A stretch of DNA of 64,000 bases from Zunongwangia profunda SM-A87 (GCF_000023465.1 NC_014041.1:3292001-3356000), one strand, 5' to 3'. Counted from the stretch's first letter, positions 35,751 to 45,756 are shown. Program-made: numbers and translations. The notes: generated by a model not told the origin, from the letters alone.

Positions 35751-36746
35751 ATGAAAATAGCAATTGTCATATTAAATTGGAATGGGAAAGCTTTGTTAGC
35801 GCAATTTTTGCCTTCGGTGATCCAATTTTCTTCGAGAGCGAATATTTATGTCGCCGATAATGCTTCCACCGATGATTCTATCGATTTCTTAAGAAATGCT
35901 TATCCTGAAGTAAAAATCATTCAGAATAAAGAAAATGGCGGCTATGCCAAAGGATACAACGATGCATTGAAAGATATTTCAGAAGAGATCTTAATTCTTT
36001 TAAATAGTGATATTGAAGTAAGTAAGGACTGGCTAAACCCGATTTTGGATATTTTTCACAAGGAATCTAAAACTGCCGCCGTCCAACCCAAAATATTAGA
36101 CTTTAAGAATAAATCGTATTTTGAATATGCCGGAGCTGCAGGTGGATTTATTGATAAATATGGTTTTCCGTACTGTCGTGGAAGGATTTTTGAAACTATC
36201 GAAGAAGATAAAGGCCAATATAATGATGAAGTTGATATTTTTTGGGCTAGCGGTGCCTGTTTAGCAATAAAAAATGCTGTATTTAAAGAAGTTGGAGGTT
36301 TTGATGAAGATTTTTTTGCCCACCAGGAAGAAATAGATTTATGCTGGAGAATAAAAAATCTTGGTTATTCGATAAAATACACTGGAAAATCATGCGTTTA
36401 TCACGTTGGAGGGGCAACATTAGATAAAATGAATCCTAAAAAGACCTTTTATAATTTTAGAAATAGTCTTTTTATGCTGGTTAAGAACCTTCCTAAAGAA
36501 AAAATGCGTAAAATTGTGTTGCAAAGAATGGTTTTAGATGGTATTGCCGGACTTAAATTCCTTTTTCAGGGAGATTTAAGACATTTTTTGGCGGTATTGA
36601 AAGCTCACTCTGATTTTTATGTCAATTTTTCCAAAATGACTAAAAAAAGAATTGAAAAATCATCTAAATTTACATACTTTGATGTAAAATCTATCGTTTT
36701 TGAATATTTTGCATTAAAAAAAACAACTTATAAAAAATTAATATAA
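35751..36746 (+). CDS. Glycosyltransferase family 2 protein
   Basis: The 331-residue GT-A fold enzyme starts immediately after the HsdR-N-like stop (TAAATG). It has the GT2 features: VILNWNGKALLAQFLPSV, YVADNASTDDS (nucleotide-sugar site), LLNSDIEV (DxD-like) and FAHQEEIDLCWRIKNLGY with an ED-type catalytic motif. This is the rhamnosyltransferase-like branch. No membrane helices are certain, though the C-terminus is basic and may touch the membrane. It probably adds a sugar to a cell-surface glycan; the acceptor is unknown. Confidence 0.92.
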   Translation: MKIAIVILNWNGKALLAQFLPSVIQFSSRANIYVADNASTDDSIDFLRNAYPEVKIIQNKENGGYAKGYNDALKDISEEILILLNSDIEVSKDWLNPILDIFHKESKTAAVQPKILDFKNKSYFEYAGAAGGFIDKYGFPYCRGRIFETIEEDKGQYNDEVDIFWASGACLAIKNAVFKEVGGFDEDFFAHQEEIDLCWRIKNLGYSIKYTGKSCVYHVGGATLDKMNPKKTFYNFRNSLFMLVKNLPKEKMRKIVLQRMVLDGIAGLKFLFQGDLRHFLAVLKAHSDFYVNFSKMTKKRIEKSSKFTYFDVKSIVFEYFALKKTTYKKLI

Positions 36747-36797
36747 AGCTCATCTAAAGTATTGTTAATACTACTTTTAAGCTTTATATTTTTTTGA

Positions 36798-36805
36798 TAC
36801 TTTTG
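36798..36805 (+). promoter_or_regulatory. Promoter -7 element of the OmpA lipoprotein gene
   Basis: TACTTTTG is an exact match to the Bacteroidetes TAnnTTTG consensus, 34 bp before the ATG at 36840. The -33 region is T-rich without a clean TTG. Confidence 0.55.
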
Positions 36806-36839
36806 GAAAATCTAACATTAACAATAATTACAATAAGTT

Positions 36840-37685
36840 ATGAAAAAAATCATGCTTTTATCAGCCTCTGCGGCTATCTTGCTATCTTCATGTGTTTCTA
36901 ATAAGAAATACGCTGAACTAGAAGCGAAACAAAAAGAAACTCAAGACCAGCTTAATACCGCCACTGTAAAATTAAATGCTTGTCTTGAAAGTAAAGACGA
37001 AATGACTGAAAGGATTAAAGTTCTTAACAATACAAATGCTGCTTTACTAAACAATGTTGGTGATCTTGCAACACTTTCTAAGAAAGAAGCTCAAAATTTA
37101 GAGCGTTCTCTGGAAAGCATCAAAGAAAAAGATCTTGCTATCAAAAGCATGAGAGATGCGATCAACAAAAAAGACTCTGTTACTTTAGCTCTTGTAACAA
37201 GCTTAAAAGGAGCTATTGGAAACATGAACGATGACGATATCGAAATTAATGTTGAAAAAGGTGTTGTTTACGTTTCTATTTCTGATAAATTATTATTTGA
37301 CAGTGGTCGTTACAACGTAACTAACCAGGCTAGAGAAGTTCTTGGAAAAGTTGCTACAGTAATTAAAAATAAACCAGACATCGAGTTTATGGTAGAAGGT
37401 CATACAGATGACAAATCTATATCTACTTCTATGTTCCAGGATAACTGGGATCTTTCTGTAAAGAGAGCTACTTCTGTAGTTAGAATTCTTCAGGACGAGT
37501 TTGGTGTAGATCCTAAGCGTATGACAGCTGCAGGTAGATCTTACTACATGCCAGTAGCTTCTAACGCAACTGCTGAAGGTCGTGCTAAAAACAGAAGAAC
37601 AAGAATCGTTGTTCTTCCTAAACTAGACCAATTCTACGGAATGATCGAAGAAGGTATGGAACAAGCTTCTAAAGCCTCCAACTAA
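36840..37685 (+). CDS. OmpA-family peptidoglycan-associated lipoprotein
   Basis: The 281-residue protein anchors the outer membrane to peptidoglycan. A lipoprotein signal ends at LSSC (Cys18), followed by a coiled coil (about 22-100, YAELEAKQKETQDQL onward) and a C-terminal OmpA domain (about 130-265) with VEGHTDDKSISTS and NRRTRIVVLPKL, where the Asp and Arg of these motifs bind diaminopimelate. Codon use looks biased toward frequent codons, which suggests high expression. It has its own promoter and a strong terminator. Confidence 0.94.
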   Translation: MKKIMLLSASAAILLSSCVSNKKYAELEAKQKETQDQLNTATVKLNACLESKDEMTERIKVLNNTNAALLNNVGDLATLSKKEAQNLERSLESIKEKDLAIKSMRDAINKKDSVTLALVTSLKGAIGNMNDDDIEINVEKGVVYVSISDKLLFDSGRYNVTNQAREVLGKVATVIKNKPDIEFMVEGHTDDKSISTSMFQDNWDLSVKRATSVVRILQDEFGVDPKRMTAAGRSYYMPVASNATAEGRAKNRRTRIVVLPKLDQFYGMIEEGMEQASKASN

Positions 37686-37707
37686 TAAGATCAACCATCT
37701 TAATATC

Positions 37708-37737
37708 AAAAAGCCACGCAATTGCGTGGCTTTTTTC
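37708..37737 (+). terminator. Terminator of the OmpA lipoprotein gene
   Basis: Perfect hairpin AAGCCACGCAATTGCGTGGCTT followed by six Ts; A run on the other side may also stop the convergent hydrolase transcript. Confidence 0.9.
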
Positions 37738-37768
37738 GTATCATCCAAATCGATTATACATTTAATTT

Positions 37769-38605
37769 CTAAGATTTAAGAAAATCAACCACAATTTTGT
37801 TCACCTGTTCTTTATGCGTAAACACTATTCCGTGAGGACCACCTTCAATTACTTTGTACGTACTGTTAGAGAGCATATTATCACTCTTTTCTCCTGCTGT
37901 TTTAATCGGTACAATTTCATCTGCGTCACCATGAACCACCAGTGTAGGAATATCAAACTTTTTTAAATCTTCTCTAAAATCGGTATATCCAAAAGCATCT
38001 ATACAATCTAATGTTGCCTTTGCAGAAGCTTTAGTTGCAATAGTCCAGCAATAATGCAATTGCTGCTTACTAACTTTATCCTTGTTCTCTTCAAAATTAA
38101 CAAACTGTTGTCCAAAATTCTCTAAAAAAGCTGCGCGATCCTTTCTAATTTCTTTCTTAAAGCCCTCAAAAACATCCTCTTCGATTCCTTCAGGATTATC
38201 CTTTGTCTTTAACATATAAGGCGGTACAGCAGAAATCAATCCTGCTTTCAGCAATTTTTTTGTTCCATATTTACCAATGTATCTCGCTACTTCTCCACCG
38301 CCCATAGAAAAACCGATGATAGAAACCTGAGTAAGTGTAAGTTTTTCTATAATATCATGTAGATCTTTCGCCAGGATATCATAATTATACTCTTCCCAGG
38401 GCTTATCGCTATCTCCAAAACCACGACGATCATAAGCAATCACTCGAAAGCCTTCATTTACTAAAGTTTCGATTTGATATTCCCACATACGATGACTTAA
38501 AGGCCACCCGTGAATTAAAATTACCGGTTTACCCTTGCCGTAATCTTCATAGAAAAGCTTAATGGGTTTTTCTTTTTCTACAGAAGTTGTTTCAATAAAA
38601 CTCAT
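37769..38605 (-). CDS. Alpha/beta hydrolase (chloroperoxidase/esterase-like)
   Basis: The 278-residue protein has the alpha/beta hydrolase core: oxyanion HGWPLSHRMWEYQ near 33, AYDRRGFGDSDKP near 57, nucleophile Ser in GFSMGGGE near 100, acid Asp near VVHGDADEIVP, and His in GGPHGIVFTH. This is the non-haem chloroperoxidase/arylesterase branch. No signal peptide is present, so it is cytoplasmic. Substrate unknown. It converges on the OmpA gene. Confidence 0.93.
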   Translation of the reverse strand: MSFIETTSVEKEKPIKLFYEDYGKGKPVILIHGWPLSHRMWEYQIETLVNEGFRVIAYDRRGFGDSDKPWEEYNYDILAKDLHDIIEKLTLTQVSIIGFSMGGGEVARYIGKYGTKKLLKAGLISAVPPYMLKTKDNPEGIEEDVFEGFKKEIRKDRAAFLENFGQQFVNFEENKDKVSKQQLHYCWTIATKASAKATLDCIDAFGYTDFREDLKKFDIPTLVVHGDADEIVPIKTAGEKSDNMLSNSTYKVIEGGPHGIVFTHKEQVNKIVVDFLKS

Positions 38606-38858
38606 AACTTATTTTTTATTTTCCCCTGAATTTAAATATTTAAGACTTCAAATCCTTAAATAAAATCCATCTTAACCAGTAATTAACTGAACGTAGCCAT
38701 TATGTTATGATCTCATTAAAAATTTCTTTAGAGCTTGAGTTAAACGCAAAATCTTTCGTTAGTTCTAAACGGGCCGATTTTTAAAATTGTAAAAAACTTA
38801 CTCAAAATAAAAGAACATTTTTTTAGTATATTATATGACCAATTAATCAAAAACGACC

Positions 38859-39737
38859 ATGATTTTAAGAATCCCTAAAAATGCAGAAAGGGCAAACATC
38901 CCTTTGCCACCAGAGGACGGTTTTTTTATCTCAGAGAATATTGCAAACCATTTAGATGTACCCCTACATTTTCATCCCGAATATGAATTATCTTTTATAG
39001 AAAACGGGGAAGGTTTAAAAAGAATCGTGGGAGACTGCCTGGAAGAGACTGTAACCCCGTCTCTTGCCTTAATAGGTCCTAATCTTGCCCATGGTTGGGA
39101 GGCGCACAGATGTATGCGGGAAGGCATTCATGAAATATCCCTGCATTTTCAGAACAAACTTTTTGGTGATCAATTTTTAGGACTAAAAGTAATGCTACCT
39201 ATTAAATGGATGTTAGAACAGTCTACCCAGGGAATTGCTTTTTCTCCCACTACCGCAAAGCAATTGTCACCAAAAATAAAAAATCTATCAAAAACAGCTG
39301 GCATCCAGTATATCCTGGAGCTTATTTTTATTTTACATGAACTGGCAATCTCCAAAAATAAGTGTTTATTATCTACCCCCCAGCAGTTTAAAAATCCTAA
39401 AGTAAATAGATTAGCGCTTGTGAATCATTATTTAAAACATCATTATAGTCGCAAAATAAAATTGGCTGAAATATCAAACTTTATGAACATGAGCCCGGGC
39501 TCTTTTAACCGTTTTATAAAAAAGAAAACCGGAAAAACCTTTACTGAATACACCAACTACCTAAGGCTAGGCTTTGCAGCGAAACAATTGATCGAAAAAG
39601 AAACAAGCATTGCTGAAATTGCTTTTAGCTGTGGGTTTAATAATATTGCACATTTTAACCGGGTCTTTAAGAAATATAAGCATTGTACACCCAGCGAATA
39701 TCGTAAAGAGTTTAACTCACTTAAGTTGGTAGGATAA
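38859..39737 (+). CDS. AraC-family transcriptional regulator with cupin sensor
   Basis: The 292-residue regulator has an N-terminal cupin-like sensor (about 15-125, PLHFHPEYELSFIENGEGLKRIVGD) and a C-terminal double helix-turn-helix (about 185-285; second motif SIAEIAFSCGFNNIAHFNRVFKKYKHCTPSEYRK). Such regulators respond to sugars. It converges on the second SusD gene, so it may control that SusCD pair; this is suggested only by proximity. A TATATTAT near 38828 is a weak promoter candidate. Confidence 0.93.
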   Translation: MILRIPKNAERANIPLPPEDGFFISENIANHLDVPLHFHPEYELSFIENGEGLKRIVGDCLEETVTPSLALIGPNLAHGWEAHRCMREGIHEISLHFQNKLFGDQFLGLKVMLPIKWMLEQSTQGIAFSPTTAKQLSPKIKNLSKTAGIQYILELIFILHELAISKNKCLLSTPQQFKNPKVNRLALVNHYLKHHYSRKIKLAEISNFMNMSPGSFNRFIKKKTGKTFTEYTNYLRLGFAAKQLIEKETSIAEIAFSCGFNNIAHFNRVFKKYKHCTPSEYRKEFNSLKLVG

Positions 39738-39876
39738 GAACTCTTAAAAACTGTTTCTTAAAATTACCAATCTAAAACCTAAGATCGGGCCCAATAGACC
39801 TCCTCTGGAAAACTTTTTTTGCAATTCTAAATCTACCAAAATGTAAGCGGACTATTATACGATCCTAGGTAAGAAT

Positions 39877-39915
39877 AAAAAAACTCCCGCTACTAAATAG
39901 CGGGAGTTTTTTTAA
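39877..39915. terminator. Bidirectional terminator between araC-type and susD genes
   Basis: Hairpin AACTCCCGCTA / TAGCGGGAGTT with a 5-base loop, flanked by A and T runs, 13 bp from the SusD stop. It suits both converging transcripts. Confidence 0.9.
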
Positions 39916-39927
39916 AACGAAATTTAC

Positions 39928-41712
39928 CTAATAACCAGGATTTTGCTGAAGCGTAGGCCCCTCTGCAGTTGTGCTTAAATCTATTTGTCGCTGCGGAATA
40001 GGAAAATATCTATCGTTAGTATTAAATTCGGCTCCACGAACATCGGTGGTAATTTGCCCCTCGTATTGTACAAAATCGTTTAATACCTCTTGAGCTATCC
40101 CCCATCGAACCAAATCAAAGAATCGATGACCTTCCATTCCTAATTCCACCCTTCTTTCAAACATAATTGCTTTCATAGCCTGCTCTTTAGAAGTGAAATA
40201 TCCATCGGGATAGCGCTGAACGTGATAATTTGCAGCATAATCTTCCGAAAATCCCTGCATCGGATTATCAGGATCTATATAATCTTTTAACCAACTATCA
40301 GGATGATCGGCTATCCTTCCGCGTACACGGTTTACATACGATAAAGCCATAGTTAAGCTTCCTGCCTGTGCTTCAGCTTCGGCGGCCATTAATAATACAT
40401 CAGCAAATCTTAGAATATTTACGTTAATGGCATTTCCTGGTGCCCAGGCACTCTGGTCTGAAAATTCATCTGCATTATATTGCCAGTAGATGTGCTTTTT
40501 AGGTGCATAAGGCCCTCCGGAAGATTGTTCTCTTACCCAATCGTAACCCGGGTGATATCCCCAATCATGATATGGGATTCCGCGTCTGCCCACTGTCCAG
40601 TCTAGTCTTGGATCTAAAGATTGGGTATCTGGTGTAAAAGCCTCATTGGAAAGAATTCCCATATCGTTCTTTACAGGGGTATTATTATAGTTGTCCAGAT
40701 AAGGTAATCCTGTACTCTCGCTAGTTCTAAATGCATTTACAAGATCCTGTGTAGGCTGATAAAAGCCACAACATCTAAACGGACTATTATAAGGATAAGA
40801 TAACATAAGGCCCTGATTTGCATTTGCAATTGTATTGGTACCATCGTTAGCTACCATTTGTATGGCAAATATCGATTCACTACCATTTTCATATAAGGCA
40901 TTAAAATTATGGTGATAATTGTCTAACAAAGCATAGGCTAAACCTCCAGAGGTTTTTCCAGAACTAATAACCTCGGTAAATATTTCTTTAGCTTCAGAAA
41001 ATTTATCCTGAAAAAGATAGGTTTTACCAAGATAGGACGCAGCAGCCCATTTATTGGCACGCCCTATTTCAGTTTGTGTTTCAGGAAGATTTTCATAAGC
41101 ATATTTGAAGTCTTCTTCAATATATGGCCAAATATCCATATCGTTAGAGACATAATAATCTTCTGTAGTCTCATCGATCCAGGGCACCATATCAAACATC
41201 TTTTTCAATTCAAAATAATAATGCCCTCTTAAAAAACGTGCCTGTCCTGATATATTTGCTTTAACATCCTCGGCTATCCCTTCGGTTTCATTCAATACTT
41301 TTAATACGGAATTAGCTCGGGTTACCCCCTCGTAAACCGCTTTCCATTTCGAATTAAAAAAGCCATTACTGGCATCTACACTATAAGTTGCTATAGAATT
41401 TATTGCTGGTTGATCCCCTCCGTCACTTCCTTTATGGGCATCACCTCCGCTAATATCACCGTAAATCCAATTAGAAGGCGCGGCTTCCCAGGGAGATCCT
41501 CCACCCAGTGCGAGCACAGTACCATTATCCTCATCCTGACCGTCTAAAGCCGCATAAGCCGCTATTAATAGCGCTTCTACTCCTTTTTCATCGCTTAAAG
41601 TCTTATTGTCCAGTGTTCCGTAAGCGGGTTTATCTAAAAAATCCTCTGAGCAGCTATGGAATACTACCATACCTAATATCCCTGCTGCAACTATATAAAT
41701 TGTTTTTTTCAT
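39928..41712 (-). CDS. SusD/RagB family glycan-binding lipoprotein (second pair)
   Basis: This 594-residue outer-membrane lipoprotein binds the substrate of the adjacent SusC. The lipobox ends at FHSC (Cys21), followed by SEDFLDKP. TPR-like SusD elements include RFLRGHYYFELKKMF near 160, KWAAASYLGKTYLFQDKF near 230 and the C-terminal RRVELGMEGHRFFDLVRWG block; it ends QQNPGY. The ligand cannot be predicted: no glycoside hydrolase lies next to the pair. It starts 17 bp after the SusC stop. Confidence 0.95.
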   Translation of the reverse strand: MKKTIYIVAAGILGMVVFHSCSEDFLDKPAYGTLDNKTLSDEKGVEALLIAAYAALDGQDEDNGTVLALGGGSPWEAAPSNWIYGDISGGDAHKGSDGGDQPAINSIATYSVDASNGFFNSKWKAVYEGVTRANSVLKVLNETEGIAEDVKANISGQARFLRGHYYFELKKMFDMVPWIDETTEDYYVSNDMDIWPYIEEDFKYAYENLPETQTEIGRANKWAAASYLGKTYLFQDKFSEAKEIFTEVISSGKTSGGLAYALLDNYHHNFNALYENGSESIFAIQMVANDGTNTIANANQGLMLSYPYNSPFRCCGFYQPTQDLVNAFRTSESTGLPYLDNYNNTPVKNDMGILSNEAFTPDTQSLDPRLDWTVGRRGIPYHDWGYHPGYDWVREQSSGGPYAPKKHIYWQYNADEFSDQSAWAPGNAINVNILRFADVLLMAAEAEAQAGSLTMALSYVNRVRGRIADHPDSWLKDYIDPDNPMQGFSEDYAANYHVQRYPDGYFTSKEQAMKAIMFERRVELGMEGHRFFDLVRWGIAQEVLNDFVQYEGQITTDVRGAEFNTNDRYFPIPQRQIDLSTTAEGPTLQQNPGY

Positions 41713-41729
41713 ATCACTCTTTTTTAAAA

Positions 41730-44700
41730 CTAGAAACTAAGGTTTACACCAAAAATTAATTTTTTAGGGGTTGGATACGCGCCCTCATCAATACCAAAAG
41801 CCGTGGCAGAACCGGTAAGTTCAGGGTCTATACCAGAATATTTAGTAATTGTAAAAAGGTTAGCGCCCTGTACATACAGATGTAATTGGCTAAAACCTAT
41901 TTGATCTAAAAACGCATCCGAAAAGCTATATCCCAACTGAATATTACGCGCCCTTAGATAAGATCCGTCCTCTACAAAATAGGAATTTGGAACATTTGCG
42001 GTACTAAAGCTGCCTCCTGTTTCCTGTATAGGAGCCGATGCATTATTATTTTCAGGGGTCCAGGAGTCATATAAAGCAGTATAGCTTTTTGCCCCGTTAA
42101 AAGAACTATAGAAATCATGCCACCAGGTAACCTGATTCCAAATATCATTCCCATAAACACCGTATAAAAACATGCTAAAATCCCAATTTTTATAGGTGAG
42201 CTCAATATTTAAACCAGCCGTAAAATCTGGATTCGGATTTCCTAAAAACTTACGATCTTCACTGCTAATCAAACCGTCCCCATTAGTATCTTCGTAACGA
42301 AAACGACCTACCCCTATATCTGACTGATACTCTGCGCTTGGATCGCCCAAAATTTGTTGTGCCTGTTGATTGGCTTCATCTACTTCTGCCTGGCTGTTCC
42401 AAAATCCAACGATATTATATCCAAAAAACTGTCCAACAGAATGTCCTATAGCATTTCTTACAATACTACTTCCGTTAAACCTGCGAGCTTCTTCATCAAA
42501 ATAAGAAACCCCATCTGCTATATTCCTAATTTCATTAGTATAGGTGGTAAACGTAAGTGTTGAATTCATTTTAAAATCTGAAGTCAGATCGAAAAATGCC
42601 GTGGCAGAAAGGTCTAATCCACTATTCTGCATTTTAGCGATATTCACATAGGGTGCTTGAGATACTCCCGCAGTTCCAGGTAATTCGGGATTATATAATA
42701 AATCTACCACGTCTTTACGGTAATAATCTGCTGAAATTTGTAGGCTCCTGTTGAATAAACTGGCATCGATCCCAATATTTGCATTTATATTTTTCTCCCA
42801 TTGAGCGCCAGGATTACCTATACGTAATCGTTGAAAACCTTCTATGATATTACTATTAGTCCCATTCAAATCGTAATAAGAAGATACTCTGCTACTACCG
42901 TAGGTGATAAAGGCATTGGCTGGATCAACGTTATTTTGATTACCCATTACCCCATAACCACCTCTCAATTTCAAATCGTTTATCCAATCTACATCCTCCA
43001 TAAACGCTTCTTTACTAATTCTCCATCCCGCACTTGCTGCTGGAAACCACCCATGTCTTGGATTGGTAAACCTGGAGGTCGCATCCCTACGTATAGTTGC
43101 TCCTAATAAAAAGCGATCGTTAAAGGTATAATCTAGCCTTCCAAAGAGCGAAAAAAGAGCATCTTCAGTATAAATTCCATTGTTGGTTTGTGTACCGGAG
43201 CCGGTCCCTAAATTCACATAATTAGGATCGAAAGAATAAAAACCCTGAGTAATTGCCGTGATTAATTTATATTGATTGGAATAGGCTTCGCTACCTATTA
43301 AAACTGTTAAGTCATGAAGATCATTAAACGTATTTTGATATTGAAGCGTATTGGACCACGTCCAGTTATAGCCGGTACCTGCATCTTCTGTGAGCTGATT
43401 ATAAGTGGTGTTTTCCGCATTTTCATAAGTGGGATATGCAAATGTCTTTGCGGTTGAGTTAGAGTACGTACCTCCAAAGCTGGTCCTTGCGGTAAATTTT
43501 TCCAGAAAATTTAATTCTGCAAAAATATTTCCGAAAACCTGATTGGTTTTGCTATAATTATTCCGATTTCTTTCTAAAATAGCCACAGCATTCTGAGAAT
43601 TTCCTAGTGATGGGGCCTGGGTACCGGCAAAATTCCCTGCTATATCATATACCGGTATGATTGGCTGACTGCGGTAGGCATGGTTTATAGGGTTCTCTCC
43701 GGTTACATCAACTCGATTACCATCAGAAAGCGAAAAAGAAATATTCTCCCCTATCCTAAAGTTATCGGTAATGTTAAACTGACTGTTTACCCTGATGTTA
43801 TACCGTTCAAAATAAGTATTGATCAAGGTTCCGTCCTGGTTCATATAATTTAAAGAGAATAAGAAGTTTCCTTTTTCCCCACCCTGACTTACAGCGATAT
43901 TATGGTTGGTGATAGGTGCATTATTAAAGATCTCCTGAAACCAGTTAGTGCCATTCTGGTTCGCTCTAATAATTTGGTTAAAGCCATTTACTGCATCAGA
44001 ACTTGTATAATAGGGATCTACGTAATATGTAGATTCATCAACTTCACCTTGAGCGGCTCCTCCCGGCAAAATATAATAAGGAAGTACGGGTTGCGCTCCA
44101 GACCCATATTGCCTATCGGTAATGCCTGCCCCGGGGTTGGTATTTTCCATAGCCCTCCATCTAAGGTCTGCATGCTCCTGCGGATTAAGTATATCGTAAA
44201 CATTTCCTTTAGGAACTATTTGCGTACCGTAAAAGGCATTGTAATTAACTTTAAGTCCGCCCTTTCCTTTTTTAGTCGTTATAATTATCACTCCATTGGC
44301 GGCACGAGCACCATAGATAGAAGCAGAGCCGGCATCTTTGAGCACCTGCATGTTTTCGATATCATTTGGGTTTAAGTAATTGATATTTTGTGTAGGTACT
44401 CCATCTACAACATATAAAGGAGTACTGTCCCCAAAGGTATTAATCCCACGAATCCTTACCTGTGGCGCCTGGCCAGGTTGCCCAGAACTGGTAACGGTTA
44501 CCCCTGATGCCTGTCCTTGTAACTGTTCGGTTACCTGCGGACTGGGCTGTCTGCCCATACTTTCCATATCTACTACGGAAACGGCTCCGGTTAAATCTGC
44601 TTTTTTCTGGGTTCCATATCCCACCACCACAACTTCATCGAGTGCTGAGGTTGCTGGTGCAAACGAAACTTGTAATTCGGTTTTGCCATTTACGGCAACT

Positions 44701-44942
44701 TCCTGGGTTTCATAACCCACAAAGCTAAAAACAAGAATTGCATCTGAAGGAACCTCTATTGCAAATTCGCCGTCAAAATTTGTGAGTACCCCATTAGAGG
44801 TTCCTTTCTCCACAACATTTACACTGGGAACAGGCATGCCCGTATCTGCTTCGGTGACCATACCGGTTACCAGTATATTTTCCTGAGCCAGTAAGGATAT
44901 TGGTAGTATCAATAAAATAATTGCAAGTAATGGTACTTTCAT
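41730..44942 (-). CDS. SusC/RagA family TonB-dependent transporter (second pair)
   Basis: This 1070-residue TonB-dependent receptor has a signal peptide (residues 1-19, ending SLLAQ), a carboxypeptidase-D-like regulatory domain (about 24-100), the SusC signature LDEVVVVGYGTQKKADLTGAV, a plug domain (IRGINTFGDSTPLYVVDGVP, DAGSASIYGARAANGVIIITTKKG) and a barrel ending FGVNLSF. Sequence divergence from the xylan SusC is large, so the substrate is probably different. An 814-bp upstream region with palindromes suggests complex control. Confidence 0.95.
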   Translation of the reverse strand: MKVPLLAIILLILPISLLAQENILVTGMVTEADTGMPVPSVNVVEKGTSNGVLTNFDGEFAIEVPSDAILVFSFVGYETQEVAVNGKTELQVSFAPATSALDEVVVVGYGTQKKADLTGAVSVVDMESMGRQPSPQVTEQLQGQASGVTVTSSGQPGQAPQVRIRGINTFGDSTPLYVVDGVPTQNINYLNPNDIENMQVLKDAGSASIYGARAANGVIIITTKKGKGGLKVNYNAFYGTQIVPKGNVYDILNPQEHADLRWRAMENTNPGAGITDRQYGSGAQPVLPYYILPGGAAQGEVDESTYYVDPYYTSSDAVNGFNQIIRANQNGTNWFQEIFNNAPITNHNIAVSQGGEKGNFLFSLNYMNQDGTLINTYFERYNIRVNSQFNITDNFRIGENISFSLSDGNRVDVTGENPINHAYRSQPIIPVYDIAGNFAGTQAPSLGNSQNAVAILERNRNNYSKTNQVFGNIFAELNFLEKFTARTSFGGTYSNSTAKTFAYPTYENAENTTYNQLTEDAGTGYNWTWSNTLQYQNTFNDLHDLTVLIGSEAYSNQYKLITAITQGFYSFDPNYVNLGTGSGTQTNNGIYTEDALFSLFGRLDYTFNDRFLLGATIRRDATSRFTNPRHGWFPAASAGWRISKEAFMEDVDWINDLKLRGGYGVMGNQNNVDPANAFITYGSSRVSSYYDLNGTNSNIIEGFQRLRIGNPGAQWEKNINANIGIDASLFNRSLQISADYYRKDVVDLLYNPELPGTAGVSQAPYVNIAKMQNSGLDLSATAFFDLTSDFKMNSTLTFTTYTNEIRNIADGVSYFDEEARRFNGSSIVRNAIGHSVGQFFGYNIVGFWNSQAEVDEANQQAQQILGDPSAEYQSDIGVGRFRYEDTNGDGLISSEDRKFLGNPNPDFTAGLNIELTYKNWDFSMFLYGVYGNDIWNQVTWWHDFYSSFNGAKSYTALYDSWTPENNNASAPIQETGGSFSTANVPNSYFVEDGSYLRARNIQLGYSFSDAFLDQIGFSQLHLYVQGANLFTITKYSGIDPELTGSATAFGIDEGAYPTPKKLIFGVNLSF

Positions 44943-45028
44943 ATATAGTTTTTTAGTTGGTTATATAAATATGATTTATAGTAAATTACCTTTGGGCGAT
45001 ACCATAAGGCATTACCATAACATCCTCA

Positions 45029-45046
45029 TTCTGATAATTATCAGAA
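45029..45046. promoter_or_regulatory. 18-bp perfect palindrome upstream of the second susC
   Basis: TTCTGATAATTATCAGAA is self-complementary over all 18 bases and lies 87 bp before the susC start codon. Its position suits an operator or activator site; it has no T-tract in the right place for a terminator. Confidence 0.45.
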
Positions 45047-45065
45047 CGGGATTAATGCATTTAAT

Positions 45066-45078
45066 CTCGATTATCGAG
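45066..45078. promoter_or_regulatory. 13-bp inverted repeat, core shared with GH10 upstream site
   Basis: CTCGATTATCGAG has 6-bp arms and one central base. Its core TCGATnATCGA is the same as at 2302-2312 in front of the GH10 gene. Confidence 0.35.
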
Positions 45079-45297
45079 TAAAGGCTAACTTCGCTAATTT
45101 TAGTTTTGGTGGGTGGGGTCTATAACTAAGAGCAACATTTAAAATTGCTAAATTAAGATGTAAAATATTTTCTTTTCAGAAAGAGATATTGGCTGTAGGA
45201 TTTAAAATAATTCATAAGGTTAAGGGGGTAAACTATAAAAAAATACAATACCGAAATTAAAAATCATAACGACAAATTTTATAAACCTATTCAAACG

Positions 45298-45307
45298 AAA
45301 ACGTTTT
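45298..45307. promoter_or_regulatory. AAAACGTTTT, LacI-like operator candidate
   Basis: A 10-bp perfect palindrome with central CG, of the type bound by LacI/CcpA-family regulators, 356 bp upstream of the second susC. AT-rich DNA makes chance symmetry likely enough to keep confidence low. Confidence 0.3.
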
Positions 45308-45756
45308 AGTAAATACATTTTATATTTTTTTATCGATTATATTTTTTAGTATTAATCCTGTGAAATTTTTCTTGATGGATTATTGATTCATTTCGAAGAA
45401 TTGAATAATCAAACAAATAGATATCAAAGAAAAAACTATTCGAATATAAAGAAATGCTTAAAGTTGGGATAATACTTATTTGTCAAAAAGCAATACTATT
45501 TTGTCAAATTATCTATTTTAAAATGTTTTTGTATTAAATCATTAAAACATCAAACATAATTTAAGTCAATATTATATAAAGACTGATTCCAGATGATTAA
45601 TCTACCAAATTATCAATACCGACTGAATAATGCGTTCTTTTTTATAAAAAAGGAAAGGTATAAAATAGAGTCTGGCCTTAATCACCTCCTTCGAACTCTT
45701 CCACTGTTTTTTATGCGCTTAGATAGACGCTATTTCAAAAAAACAGGTATTCTTTA

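Larger units (their letters stand above)
44943..45756. other. Gene-less regulatory region upstream of the second susC
   Basis: These 814 bp carry no convincing open frame on either strand. They are AT-rich and hold three symmetrical elements: an 18-bp palindrome at 45029-45046, a 13-bp one at 45066-45078 and AAAACGTTTT at 45298-45307. The susC promoter must lie here (- strand), but no exact TAnnTTTG was found close to the start. Confidence 0.55.
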
